A stretch of DNA of 64,000 nucleotides, from contig JAEYYB010000142.1 of assembly GCA_023430975.1 (NCBI GenBank), positions 35,434-99,433 of the forward strand. The letters are read 5' to 3'. Below the pieces are notes generated by a model. That model made no database searches, was not told where the DNA came from, and saw only the letters and a program-made list of their open reading frames with translations. The translations under genes and the position numbers were made by a program. Each line of letters opens with the position of its first letter. The first letter of the stretch is position 1. Positions 7,935 to 16,959 of the stretch are shown here, piece by piece. This DNA is from Bacillota bacterium (GTDB lineage Bacteria; Bacillota; Clostridia; Acetivibrionales; DSM-2933).

Positions 7935-8612
7935 TTAATCTCTATCTATATTCCTCGAAAGATGTTCATGCTCACCTGTTATTATGAATGCAACCCATTC
8001 ACCTATGTTAGTGGCATGATCCGCCATTCTTTCAAGGTATTTTGCTATAAACATAAAATCAATAGCCTGTTCAATTGTCTTGGGATCATTCTTCATTAAA
8101 TTAATCAACTCAAGAATGATCTTAAAAAATAAATCATCTACAGCATCGTCACTTTTACAGACAGATAAGGCAAGCTCAAGATCAAGCCTTACATAAGCAT
8201 CTATGGACTTATTGACCATTTCCTTCGCAAGCTCAGCCATTTTCGGAATATCTATAAGAGGCTTGATATATTTTTGATCTGCCATCCTGATCGTTATTTC
8301 AGCAATATCCGATGAATGGTCAGCAATCCTTTCCATATCTGTAATTATCTTCAGTGCAGTGCTTATAACCCTTAAATCCTTTGCTAAAGGCTGCTGCCTT
8401 GCTATAAGGTTCATGCATTTTCTTTCTATGGATCTCTCCATATCATCAATGATGTCATCGTTTTTGAATATATCCTTTGCCATGTTCATATCCTGCTTTT
8501 TAAGGGCAATAATTGTCTTTTCAATTGACTCTTCAACAAGACTGCCCATTTTAATAAGATCATGGTGCAATTCTTCAAGTTCCCTATCAAAAAAATGTCT
8601 TGTAGTTACCAT
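7935..8612 (-). CDS. phoU: Phosphate signalling accessory protein PhoU
   Basis: 225 residues, the usual PhoU length, with two repeated three-helix units carrying metal-binding-type motifs (DITDMERIADHSSDIAEI-like at about 85-105 and YLERMADHATNIGEW at about 190-205). PhoU links the Pst transporter to the PhoR kinase and damps the Pho response when phosphate is ample. It follows pstB by 38 bases, with GTGAGG before the ATG. With phoR broken here, PhoU's normal output route in this operon is missing. Confidence 0.96.
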   Translation of the reverse strand: MVTTRHFFDRELEELHHDLIKMGSLVEESIEKTIIALKKQDMNMAKDIFKNDDIIDDMERSIERKCMNLIARQQPLAKDLRVISTALKIITDMERIADHSSDIAEITIRMADQKYIKPLIDIPKMAELAKEMVNKSIDAYVRLDLELALSVCKSDDAVDDLFFKIILELINLMKNDPKTIEQAIDFMFIAKYLERMADHATNIGEWVAFIITGEHEHLSRNIDRD

Positions 8613-8650
8613 AATTATTTACCTCACCAATATAATTTTACCCTTCCTAA

Positions 8651-9409
8651 TTAACCGAATCTTCCTGTAATATAATCTTCTGTCCTTTTATCCGAAGGCA
8701 TACTGAATATTTTCTCCGTTTCATCATATTCAATTATCTGCCCATGGAGAAAGAATGCAGTATTATCGGAAATCCTTCCTGCCTGCTGCATATTGTGCGT
8801 AACAATGACAATGGTATAATTTTCCTTCAACTCATCAATCAAATCCTCTATCTTCAAAGTTGATAAGGGATCAAGGGCCGAAGTAGGTTCATCCATCAGT
8901 ACAACTTCCGGTTCAACTGCAAGAACCCTGGCTATGCATAAACGCTGCTGCTGTCCGCCTGAAAGCCCTAATGCACTTTGTTTGAGTCGGTCCTTCACTT
9001 CCTCCCAAAGGGCAGAACTCAATAAGCTTTTTTCAACTATCTCATCAAGTCTGGCTTTTGATTTTATTCCATGTATCTTGGGACCATAAGCAATATTCTC
9101 ATATATTGACATTGGGAAAGGGTTTGGCTTTTGAAAAACCATACCCACCTTTTTCCTTAAATCCACTACATCAAACTGTTCATAGACACTTAAGCCGTCA
9201 AGGCAAACCTCACCGGTAATCTTAACATTGTGAATAAGATCATTCATCCTGTTAATGGTTTTAAGAAAAGTTGACTTCCCACAGCCTGACGGACCTATAA
9301 GTGCTGTGACCTTGTTTTTCTCTATATCAACCGTAACATTCTTTAATGCTTGAGTGCTTCCGTAAAAAAGATCCAGATCTTTTGTATAAAGCTTTAAATT
9401 CTTGTCCAT
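8651..9409 (-). CDS. pstB: Phosphate ABC transporter ATPase PstB
   Basis: 252 residues with Walker A GPSGCGKST (about 37-45), Q-loop MVFQKPNPFPMS, signature LSGGQQQRLCIARVLA, Walker B VVLMDEPTSALDP and switch His in VTHNMQQA. The FQKPNPFP Q-loop is characteristic of PstB. It powers high-affinity phosphate import through PstCA at the inner face of the membrane. It starts 18 bases after pstA. Confidence 0.98.
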   Translation of the reverse strand: MDKNLKLYTKDLDLFYGSTQALKNVTVDIEKNKVTALIGPSGCGKSTFLKTINRMNDLIHNVKITGEVCLDGLSVYEQFDVVDLRKKVGMVFQKPNPFPMSIYENIAYGPKIHGIKSKARLDEIVEKSLLSSALWEEVKDRLKQSALGLSGGQQQRLCIARVLAVEPEVVLMDEPTSALDPLSTLKIEDLIDELKENYTIVIVTHNMQQAGRISDNTAFFLHGQIIEYDETEKIFSMPSDKRTEDYITGRFG

Positions 9410-9427
9410 TCAAATCAATCCCTCATA

Positions 9428-10327
9428 TTAATTATTAGTTTTTCCGGCAAATCTTTTATTCATCAATCCGCCAAAAACTCTTGATGCAATATTGAAAACA
9501 AATACACATATAATCAGTACGGCCGCAGCCCCATCAGCTACTATTCTTGCATCGGGTGCAGTACCTTCTGAATTGACTTTCCATATAAAAACCGCCAGAG
9601 TTTCAGCAGGTCTGAATGGGTTTAGGGGTGAAGATGAATCAAATGGATTGAAATTGGTAAAATCCAAAGGATAACCGCTTATTCCCGATGTAAATATAAG
9701 TGCAGCTGCTTCTCCAAAAACCCTTCCTGAAGTTATGATCAATCCCGTTACAAGCCCTGGAATTGCACAGGGTATCATAACTTTTACAATTGTCTGCCAA
9801 TGGGTAGCTCCTAATGCCAGGCTGGCTTCCTTTACAGAAATCGGCACATTTCTTATGGCATCTTCACTTATCCTTGTTATAATAGGAAGGTTCAATACCG
9901 ATACAGCCAGTGCACCGGATAATAGGTTGAAGCTCCACCCTGTCATTTGAACGAAAACAAGGAAGCCAAAGAGGCCAATTACTATTGAAGGCAGCGATGC
10001 TAATGCTTCAATGCAAAATCTTATCATTCTGGTCATCCTTGTTGGCTTGGCGTACTCGGCCATATAAATTCCTGCTGAAAGTCCGATTGGCAACGACATC
10101 ATCATGGATAAAACCACCATGTAAATTGAATTGAACAATGGTGGACCTATCCCGCCTCCTGTATCTATAGAGTTCGGTTCCGAAGTAAGAAAGTTCAAAT
10201 TCAGCTTGCTTCTTCCCTGATAAATCAAATAGCCTGCAAAGAGTACGAGTAAAAGTACAAGTATTCCGGCTATGATATTAAAAATTGTTGTTGCTATTTT
10301 ATCAGCAATCTGAGGTTTGATTTTCAT
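9428..10327 (-). CDS. pstA: Phosphate ABC transporter permease PstA
   Basis: 299 residues with about six membrane segments and the permease EAA loop (VKEASLALGATHWQTIVKVMIP, around residues 165-186), which contacts PstB. It overlaps the end of pstC by four bases (ATGA), so the two permeases are translationally coupled. It forms the membrane channel with PstC. Confidence 0.97.
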   Translation of the reverse strand: MKIKPQIADKIATTIFNIIAGILVLLLVLFAGYLIYQGRSKLNLNFLTSEPNSIDTGGGIGPPLFNSIYMVVLSMMMSLPIGLSAGIYMAEYAKPTRMTRMIRFCIEALASLPSIVIGLFGFLVFVQMTGWSFNLLSGALAVSVLNLPIITRISEDAIRNVPISVKEASLALGATHWQTIVKVMIPCAIPGLVTGLIITSGRVFGEAAALIFTSGISGYPLDFTNFNPFDSSSPLNPFRPAETLAVFIWKVNSEGTAPDARIVADGAAAVLIICVFVFNIASRVFGGLMNKRFAGKTNN

Positions 10328-11271
10328 TTAACAAAACTCCCTTTTGCCCCTATTTTGTGTACTATCACAATAAACAAAAATGATATTATGAGAAGAAGAA
10401 ATGCCAAAGACCACAATGCATTGCTTTCAAGAGTTCCCGAAACCGCATTTCCCATCTCCATTGTAATTACACTTGTCATAGTGTTTGCCCTGTCAAAAAT
10501 CGATCGTGGGAATAATATATTGTTTCCAATTACCATCTGTACGGCAAGAGCTTCACCAAAAGCTCTCGCAAGGCCCAATACAATCCCTGTCAGTATGCCT
10601 GGAAGTGCAGCAGGGACAAGAACATGTCTTATGGTTTGCCAACGAGTTGCTCCCAGTGCAAATGAGGCTTCCTTATAATCCCTCGGTAATGCTTTAAGTG
10701 CATCAACAGAAACGCTTGCAATGGAAGGAAAAATCATTATGGACAAAACAAGTGCTCCCGTAAGAAGACTTTTACCCGTTGTGTTGACCGATTCATCTAC
10801 AAAAGGCATCGTTAATGTAAGCTTGCTTATAAAAGGTACTAGTACAGTCAGGCCTACCCAACCATATACAACCGATGGAATCCCAACAAATATTTCAATT
10901 ACCGGCTGCAGCAGCTTTTTACCCAAATTTGGGGAGATTTCAGTCATAAAAATTGAAATTGCAATACTAAATGGAGTGCTTATCATTAGTGCAAGCATTG
11001 ATATGGATACTGAACCGAAAATAAAAACAAGTGCTCCCACTGACGTTCTCCCGCTGCTGTCTCCTACAGTATCCCATTTATCAGAAAACAGGAACTGAAT
11101 TGGTGACTGCTTATCTTTTATAAAAGTTGTCATACCTTTTGACGCAATGAAGAAAACCAGACTTATTGTCAGTATTATTAAAAATATTCCGAAAAATGTA
11201 ACTATTGATCTACCAAATAACTCTTTTTTTAAGTATTGAATACTCTTTTTTGTTTTGCTGTTAGTTGACAT
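10324..11271 (-). CDS. pstC: Phosphate ABC transporter permease PstC
   Basis: 315 residues with about six membrane segments, a long periplasmic-side loop early (KDKQSPIQFLFSDKW) and the EAA loop (YKEASFALGATRWQTIRHVLVP, about 198-219). It lies 39 bases after pstS. An AGGTCAGATAAATG-type site precedes the start. Confidence 0.97.
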   Translation of the reverse strand: MSTNSKTKKSIQYLKKELFGRSIVTFFGIFLIILTISLVFFIASKGMTTFIKDKQSPIQFLFSDKWDTVGDSSGRTSVGALVFIFGSVSISMLALMISTPFSIAISIFMTEISPNLGKKLLQPVIEIFVGIPSVVYGWVGLTVLVPFISKLTLTMPFVDESVNTTGKSLLTGALVLSIMIFPSIASVSVDALKALPRDYKEASFALGATRWQTIRHVLVPAALPGILTGIVLGLARAFGEALAVQMVIGNNILFPRSIFDRANTMTSVITMEMGNAVSGTLESNALWSLAFLLLIISFLFIVIVHKIGAKGSFVK

Positions 11272-11310
11272 TTATCTGACCTCCATTGCGTTCAATTGGT
11301 AAAATTAAGA

Positions 11311-12168
11311 TTAGCGATTAACTTTCATATCTTTAATTGGAATAAATTTAAGCTTTGTGACAAGATCATTTTGAACTTCATCACTTAAAACATAATCGAT
11401 AAAAGACTTGGCAAGTCCGGTTGCTTCACCTTTAGTGTACATATGCTCATATGCCCATACAGTGTAAGTACCGTTAGCAACATTTTCTGAAGTAGGTGCG
11501 ACACCGTCAATCTTAAGAGGCTTTGTTTTTTCATCCAGATAGGAGAAAGCCAGATAAGAAATAGAGCCTTCCGTTTGGGATACTGTCTGCTTGACTGTAC
11601 CGGATTGGTCTTCTTTTAATGCCATTCCCTCCGCTTCATCAGCTCCCATTAACGCATATTTCTTAAAGGTGGCCCTTGTTCCCGAGTTGCTAGGCCTATT
11701 GATTATAGTGATTTTCATATCATCCCCGCCAACATCCTTCCAGTTGGTTATCTTACCCGTAAATATATCTATAAGCTGCCGGGAAGTGAGATTATCTACT
11801 TTGACATTAGGATTTACAACAGCTGCAATACCTACTGCAAATACTATATGATCCTTTAATTCCTTAGCCTCTTCTGGCTTTAATTTTTCTTCCGCATACA
11901 CATCAGAATTACCTATGTTTACAGCACCCTGATAAACCTGAGTCAAACCCTGGCCGCTTCCTCCTGCCTGCACTGAGATCTTTGAGCCTGCATTTTTTCC
12001 CATATATTCTTTGGCAGCATTATCTGCAAGGGGCAGAAGTGCTGATGAACCGGAAATTGATATTGAGTCTTCTTTTGAAGATGGTCCGCATGCTGTCAGT
12101 GTGAGCAGTAAAACTATTGATAAAGCTGCAAAAAGTATTGTTGATTTAATTAATAAATTCTTTTTCAT
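11311..12168 (-). CDS. pstS: Phosphate-binding lipoprotein PstS
   Basis: 285 residues with a lipoprotein signal ending LTLTAC (Cys about 26) and the PstS fold: ISGSSALLPLADNAA at the N-terminal phosphate site, AGGSGQGLTQVYQGAVNIGNSD, and RPSNSGTRATFKKY. It captures phosphate outside the membrane for PstCAB. GGGAGG lies 9 bases before the ATG. The leader region contains a degenerate family C repeat (12192-12236), and Pho-box-like repeats start 120 bp upstream. Confidence 0.97.
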   Translation of the reverse strand: MKKNLLIKSTILFAALSIVLLLTLTACGPSSKEDSISISGSSALLPLADNAAKEYMGKNAGSKISVQAGGSGQGLTQVYQGAVNIGNSDVYAEEKLKPEEAKELKDHIVFAVGIAAVVNPNVKVDNLTSRQLIDIFTGKITNWKDVGGDDMKITIINRPSNSGTRATFKKYALMGADEAEGMALKEDQSGTVKQTVSQTEGSISYLAFSYLDEKTKPLKIDGVAPTSENVANGTYTVWAYEHMYTKGEATGLAKSFIDYVLSDEVQNDLVTKLKFIPIKDMKVNR

Positions 12169-12191
12169 TATTAACGACCTCCCAAAAATGT

Positions 12192-12236
12192 TATTGTTTG
12201 CATATGCAAATGTAAAAGATTAATCACTTTTCATGT
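12192..12236 (-). repeat. Degenerate family C half-element in the pstS leader
   Basis: Read on the minus strand, ATGAAAAGTGATTAATCTTT then TACATTTG closely follows the left arm of the family C element (ATGAAAAGTGAATAATCTTT then TACATTTG), with one difference over about 28 bases. It diverges afterwards and no right arm is found. It lies between the Pho boxes and the pstS start codon, in the probable 5' leader. Confidence 0.6.
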
Positions 12237-12287
12237 TCTCTCTGAGATAAATAATATAGGTTTATATTTAAGAAAAGATTAAGCGAT

Positions 12288-12395
12288 TGTTAATTGGATG
12301 TTAATATTTTTATTCCAGGTAGCATTAAAGCCTGTACATGTTTTTGATGTTAATTCTATGTTAATTCTATGTAAAGTAAGTTAATTCTATGTTAA
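12288..12395 (-). promoter_or_regulatory. Pho-box-like tandem repeats (PhoP sites)
   Basis: On the minus strand (pstS direction) TTAACA-type hexamers recur with an 11-bp period. Cluster 1 on the plus strand is TGTTAA at 12288 and 12299. Cluster 2 is TGTTAA at 12348 and 12359, TGTAAA at 12370, AGTTAA at 12379 and TGTTAA at 12390. Direct TTAACA-N5 repeats are the PhoP recognition pattern of Bacillus. The array is upstream of pstS and may also act on the divergent DUF47-pit pair. Confidence 0.8.
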
Positions 12396-12481
12396 CTTGA
12401 TTGTAGTTTATCAAGTGCTGATATTATAATTAAGGTGTATTTATATATTAGGTGATTTCCTAAAAAATAACTGGTCAACTG

Positions 12482-12551
12482 GCGATTTCAAAAATATTGA
12501 ATTTAGTACTTTTCACCATTAAGAATTGACAAAGGAAATTTTTGAAATCGC
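12482..12551. promoter_or_regulatory. 14-bp inverted repeat upstream of the DUF47-pit operon
   Basis: GCGATTTCAAAAAT (12482-12495) and its exact complement (12538-12551) flank 42 bases that include TTGACA at 12526-12531. The right arm overlaps the interval where a promoter spacer would lie. It may be a regulator site or a leader structure. No factor identified. Confidence 0.45.
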
Positions 12552-12607
12552 TTTAATGAAATTAATAGAAATTGTTATTTATAAAATTTTCTTAAGGGGG
12601 AAAAATA

Positions 12608-13231
12608 ATGTTTAAAACATCAAAGAAAGAAGAGATTTTTTTTGATATGTTTTCAGAAACTGCAGAAACTACTTTAAAAGCTGCAAGAGCTTTGGATGAA
12701 TTGGTGAAGAACTATGTAAATGTTGATAAAAAGATTAATGCTATTGAAGAAATTGAGCACGAATGTGATAATCAGATACATAAAATTATGCAACAGATTA
12801 ACAAATCATTCATCACACCCATAGACAGAGAAGATATTTGTGAAATAGCCAAGGAAATGGATAATATAACTGATGCTATAGAATCTACTGCACATCGCTT
12901 CAAGATGTTCAATGTTAAAAGCATCAAAGAGGATGCAATTAAAATGGTAAAACTTATTGTTGATTGTACTTTAGTACTCAAAGGAGTTATGTCTGAATTG
13001 AAGAATATGAAGACAAGCAAAACACTTCAGGATAAAATAATAGAAGTAAACAGGATTGAAGATGAAGGTGACACAATCTTCAGGAACGCAATTACAAAAC
13101 TGTTTGTGGTTGAAACCGATCCAATTGAAGTAACCAAATGGAAAGAAATTTATGAATACCTTGAAAACACATTGGATGCCTGTGAAGATGTGGCCAATAT
13201 AGTGGAGGGAGTCGTGATGAAACATGCTTAG
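12608..13231 (+). CDS. DUF47 family PhoU-like protein
   Basis: 207 residues, all-helical, with PhoU-like repeated motifs (EIEHECDNQIHKIMQQ and EVNRIEDEGDTIFRNA). DUF47 proteins (PF01865) are encoded with Pit transporters and are thought to regulate them. AAGGGGG precedes the ATG. Its 3' end overlaps the start of the pit gene by 8 bases, so the two are coupled. Confidence 0.93.
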   Translation: MFKTSKKEEIFFDMFSETAETTLKAARALDELVKNYVNVDKKINAIEEIEHECDNQIHKIMQQINKSFITPIDREDICEIAKEMDNITDAIESTAHRFKMFNVKSIKEDAIKMVKLIVDCTLVLKGVMSELKNMKTSKTLQDKIIEVNRIEDEGDTIFRNAITKLFVVETDPIEVTKWKEIYEYLENTLDACEDVANIVEGVVMKHA

Positions 13232-14207
13232 TTTGGCAGTGGTTATCATTCTGGCATTGGGTTTTGACTTTATAAATGGTTTTCATGATACTGCTAATTC
13301 AATCGCCACATCAGTCTCTACCAGAGTTCTTTCACCCAGGCAGGCAATTATAATGGCTGCATTTTTAAATTTCGTTGGTGCTATGGTGAGCAGTAAAGTA
13401 GCTAAAACCATATCAGGAGGTTTAGTAAATATATCCCTGCCACAATATGTAATAATTGGAGCTTTACTGGCAGCAATCATTTGGAATTTGATTACATGGT
13501 ATTTTGGAATTCCCAGCAGTTCATCCCACGCTTTGATCGGTGGGCTAATAGGTGCAACAATTGCTTTTGCCTCAAGTACTGAATCAATTATTTGGGGGGG
13601 AGTAATGCAAAAAGTTGTTATTCCGCTGTTTACTTCGCCTATTCTCGGTTTTGTACTTGGTTTGATTGTTATGAAGCTGTTATTTAAATTCTTAAGACCG
13701 TTTTCCAGTCGTTTTGTTAATAAGTGGTTTTCAAAGCTTCAGATTGTTTCAGCAGCTTGGATGGCTTTTTCCCACGGAAAGAATGATGCCCAAAAATCAA
13801 TGGGTATCATAACATTAGCATTAATCAGTGCCGGTGTACTGAACAAAGGTGCGGACGTTCCTTGGGAGGTAATGGTTGCTTGTGCTTTCGCAATGGCTTT
13901 GGGTACATCTTTTGGCGGGTGGAAAATCATTAAAACAATGGGGGTTAATATGATACGCCTTCAACCTATAGGTGGATTTGCAGCAGAAACATCAGCAGCC
14001 CTTGTTATTGAAACTGCTTCTTCCCTAGGTGCTCCCGTCAGTACAACACATGTTATTTCCTCTTCCATTATGGGCGTAGGTTCTGCAAAACGTTTATCAG
14101 CGGTTAGATGGGCACTTGCACGCAATATTGTTGGGGCATGGGTATTGACCATACCTGTTACAGCCCTCATCGGTGCGATAATTACTTTGATTATAAAGCT
14201 GTTCTAA
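13224..14207 (+). CDS. pit: Inorganic phosphate transporter of the Pit family
   Basis: 327 residues with about ten membrane segments and the two PiT/PHO4 signature regions: GFDFINGFHDTANSIATSV near the N terminus and MAFSHGKNDAQKSMGI near residue 175. It moves metal-phosphate by ion coupling with low affinity. A constitutive Pit system back to back with inducible Pst is a common arrangement; here the shared control region holds the Pho boxes, so pit may respond too. Confidence 0.96.
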   Translation: MLSLAVVIILALGFDFINGFHDTANSIATSVSTRVLSPRQAIIMAAFLNFVGAMVSSKVAKTISGGLVNISLPQYVIIGALLAAIIWNLITWYFGIPSSSSHALIGGLIGATIAFASSTESIIWGGVMQKVVIPLFTSPILGFVLGLIVMKLLFKFLRPFSSRFVNKWFSKLQIVSAAWMAFSHGKNDAQKSMGIITLALISAGVLNKGADVPWEVMVACAFAMALGTSFGGWKIIKTMGVNMIRLQPIGGFAAETSAALVIETASSLGAPVSTTHVISSSIMGVGSAKRLSAVRWALARNIVGAWVLTIPVTALIGAIITLIIKLF

Positions 14208-14337
14208 GCCTTCTCGTTTTTATTATCTGTCGGGTTTGTTATATACAAGCATTGTGTGATAAAATTTTATGTATTAGCACTTTTAATATAGGTCAGGTTG
14301 AAATAAACTAAATAAACTATAAAGAAGGTAATTGATT

Positions 14338-16350
14338 ATGGAACCAAAACAAACATATGAAACCGGATTATTATATCACCATTATGCAAATACAGCATAT
14401 CCTCTCACACCAAAATCATTTATGCAGTATCGTATTAATGACCAGTCACAAATACAGGATTTTTTATCATCGGAATGGGCGAAGACAGATGAATTAAGCC
14501 TTTATGTACATATACCCTTTTGCAAGGTAAGATGCAAATTCTGCGAATACGTTGTCCTGGAAGATGTAGGTACATGTACAGAAGATTTATATGTTTCACT
14601 GCTGCTTAAAGAAATCAACATGTACAAAGCTATATTGAAGGATAAAAAGATAGTCGGATATGACATTGGAGGCGGAACCCCTACAAAGTTGTCTTTTGAA
14701 AACTTAAAAAGAATTACAGACGCCGTTACCAATTCATTCAATATTCAGGATGATGTTGTTTTCAGTATCGAAACAACCCCTATAATAGCCGCTAAAGAAC
14801 CTGAAAAAATTTTAGCCGCTTATAATATGGGGTATAAAAGAATCAGCATGGGTGTACAAACCGTCTCTGAAAAGCTGTTAAACGAGCTGGGCAGAGAAGG
14901 AACAGTCCATATATATGAGGAAGCCACACAAAACATAAGAAAAGCAGGATTTAAGCAATTCAACATAGATCTTATGTATGGTTTTTTACATCAGAGCAAT
15001 GAGGAGTTTGAGACTACCATTCGCTACGCCATATCATTAAATCCTGAATATATAACACTTTACCGCAATCGCTACAAGGGGACCAAACTGGAGAAAGAGG
15101 CTGAAGGTGTTTCCCTCTACAAGATAATATGCCAGTATCGCCTTGCATATAAATTACTCCTGGAAAACGGTTATATGGCAAACGCGGGTAAGAATACATT
15201 CAGTAAAGTGCAGGATGATTATGGAACAAGTGATTATCTTACAAAACGTGTAATATACGGAACACCCTATGTAGGATTGGGGCTTGGAGCACAATCCTTT
15301 GGAATGGATTATCTGGCATATAATGAAGGTGCTGCAAGCAAGCAGCTTCATAAATACCAGCAAAGAATAGAAAGCAATCAATTCCCCATACAGGACATTT
15401 ACAGCTTGCCTATGGAAGAGTCCATAGCAAAAATGGTATCCGTCGCTTTTTATTTTGGCTTTATCGATTCTGAAGCCTTTAACCAAAGATTCGGCATCTC
15501 GTTTTGGGAACACTTCAAGAATGAAATTGAATTCGTTACCCAGAAGGGATTGATGGAGATAAAGGAAAACAGGCTTTATCTGACAGAACGGGGTGCAGAT
15601 TATATTAACGGTGTAATCCCTCTATTTTATTCAGATAGATCCAAAATAGAGCTAACTGAGCTTTTCAACAAGACAGCCAAACGCTCAGATGGTGAAGAGG
15701 AGTTTTTGAAGGCATACAAAATTGAAAATTATGAAAGGCCCTCTCTTGCTACAGATATAGTTGCCTTTTCATTAAACGATGATGTAAAAGATTCCGGAAA
15801 GCTTTCTGCAAAGCAACTCTCTGTCCTTATGATAAGACGTGGTGAACACCCATATATGAGTGAATGGGCGTTGCCCGGCGGGTTTGTAAAGCCCGGGGAA
15901 TCAGCAAAACAGGCCGCATACCGTGAGCTCAAGGAGGAAGCAGGAATATCTGAAGTAACTCTGTCTCAGCTTCATTTATTCAGCGAGCCCAAACGCGACC
16001 CGAGAGGCTGGATTGTATCCTGCTCTTTCATTGCATTGGCAGATAATAAAAACCTCATGTTGCAATTTGGTGAAGATGCAATTGATGCACAGTGGTTTGA
16101 TGTTCAGTATCATAAGCTGGATTCATCCACAGAAGAGAATAAATCCAAGGAGATATATGACCTGGTGCTGTCAAATGAGTCTATAAACCTAACTGCAAGG
16201 GTAGAAGTGGTAGCTGCCGTCTCACAGCTTGGTAGAAACATAGAATGCCAGATTGTTGAGGCAAATGGTATTGCCTTTGACCATGCAAAAATACTTGCAC
16301 ACGCAATAAATAGGATACAGGAGCAGAGAATTTTTATCACAACAAATTAA
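14338..16350 (+). CDS. Radical SAM (HemW/HemN-like) - Nudix hydrolase fusion
   Basis: 670 residues from the ATG at 14338, with GAAGG 9 bases upstream; a TTG two codons earlier is less likely. Residues about 50-270 are a radical SAM domain: HIPFCKVRCKFCEY gives CxxxCxxC, GGGTPTKLSFENL is the glycine-rich SAM site, and the ISMGVQTVSEKLLNELGREG stretch is HemN/HemW-like. A winged-helix HemN C-terminal-type domain follows to about 440. Residues about 465-600 are a Nudix domain with the full box (G-FVKPG-E, then REL-EEAG) and a leading YERPSLATDIVAF as in NrtR/ADP-ribose pyrophosphatase-type Nudix proteins. The reading frame is continuous. Substrate unknown; not a confident HemN or HemW. Confidence 0.85.
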   Translation: MEPKQTYETGLLYHHYANTAYPLTPKSFMQYRINDQSQIQDFLSSEWAKTDELSLYVHIPFCKVRCKFCEYVVLEDVGTCTEDLYVSLLLKEINMYKAILKDKKIVGYDIGGGTPTKLSFENLKRITDAVTNSFNIQDDVVFSIETTPIIAAKEPEKILAAYNMGYKRISMGVQTVSEKLLNELGREGTVHIYEEATQNIRKAGFKQFNIDLMYGFLHQSNEEFETTIRYAISLNPEYITLYRNRYKGTKLEKEAEGVSLYKIICQYRLAYKLLLENGYMANAGKNTFSKVQDDYGTSDYLTKRVIYGTPYVGLGLGAQSFGMDYLAYNEGAASKQLHKYQQRIESNQFPIQDIYSLPMEESIAKMVSVAFYFGFIDSEAFNQRFGISFWEHFKNEIEFVTQKGLMEIKENRLYLTERGADYINGVIPLFYSDRSKIELTELFNKTAKRSDGEEEFLKAYKIENYERPSLATDIVAFSLNDDVKDSGKLSAKQLSVLMIRRGEHPYMSEWALPGGFVKPGESAKQAAYRELKEEAGISEVTLSQLHLFSEPKRDPRGWIVSCSFIALADNKNLMLQFGEDAIDAQWFDVQYHKLDSSTEENKSKEIYDLVLSNESINLTARVEVVAAVSQLGRNIECQIVEANGIAFDHAKILAHAINRIQEQRIFITTN

Positions 16351-16378
16351 ATAAAAATAATAACTGGAATATAGCTAC

Positions 16379-16418
16379 TTACGGCCTACCTAATTATAAG
16401 GTAGGCTGTAACTTTTTA
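16379..16418 (+). terminator. Rho-independent terminator
   Basis: TTACGGCCTACCT pairs with AGGTAGGCTGTAA (one mismatch) around a 7-base loop, followed by CTTTTTA. It is 29 bases after the stop of the radical SAM-Nudix gene. Confidence 0.85.
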
Positions 16419-16579
16419 TACAATTATATACTCTAGTACGTCCAAAAGGAATTAATTGACTACAATTTAATAATATATTAATATTAATAATATACATAAG
16501 ATATCTGAAATACCACATTTCATCAATTCATAATCTTATTACTTATAATCTTATTATTAAATTTTAGGGGGAGATAACT

Positions 16580-16945
16580 ATGCTGGTAAGAGGGGTTAAA
16601 GGTGTAGAAAACCTTAGTATTGAACAGGTTCGTGACGAAGTGGATAGAGGTGCCAAATTCATTCAATTTGAATATTGTATATCACTTCTTGTCTTGACAC
16701 TAAAAAGGCGATCGACCGTATACTTTGTCAAAGCGGACCAAAATGCTATAAAATCAGGCCTGCCCTATGTTTTTATATCATTTATATTAGGTTGGTGGGG
16801 AATCCCATGGGGGCCTATATATACAATCAGTTCCATAGCTAAAAACTTTTCCGGTGGTGAAGATATAACTCTTACTATTATGAGTCAGCTTTTAAGATCC
16901 TTTGATGCTGCACCAAGAGCGGGAGAAAGAACTTTTAGAGACTAA
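16580..16945 (+). CDS. Small membrane protein with a GWWGIPWGP motif
   Basis: 121 residues; GGGGGAG precedes the ATG. One hydrophobic segment (about 70-88) runs into GWWGIPWGPIYTI, a motif I have seen in small uncharacterised bacterial membrane proteins. The N-terminal part (ENLSIEQVRDEVDRGAKFIQFEYCIS) is probably cytoplasmic. It lies 14 bases before the L,D-transpeptidase gene and is probably cotranscribed. Function unknown. Confidence 0.75.
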   Translation: MLVRGVKGVENLSIEQVRDEVDRGAKFIQFEYCISLLVLTLKRRSTVYFVKADQNAIKSGLPYVFISFILGWWGIPWGPIYTISSIAKNFSGGEDITLTIMSQLLRSFDAAPRAGERTFRD

Positions 16946-16959
16946 ATGAGGATATACTA

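Noticed and set aside
9492..11098. Several plus-strand open frames over the pst permease genes
   Set aside because: They are shadows of pstA and pstC: no ribosome site, hydrophobic-rich complement composition, and the minus-strand genes match known families.
14270..14300. GCACTTTTAATATAGG, similar to a family C terminus
   Set aside because: Too short and AT-rich to separate from background without a genome-wide comparison.
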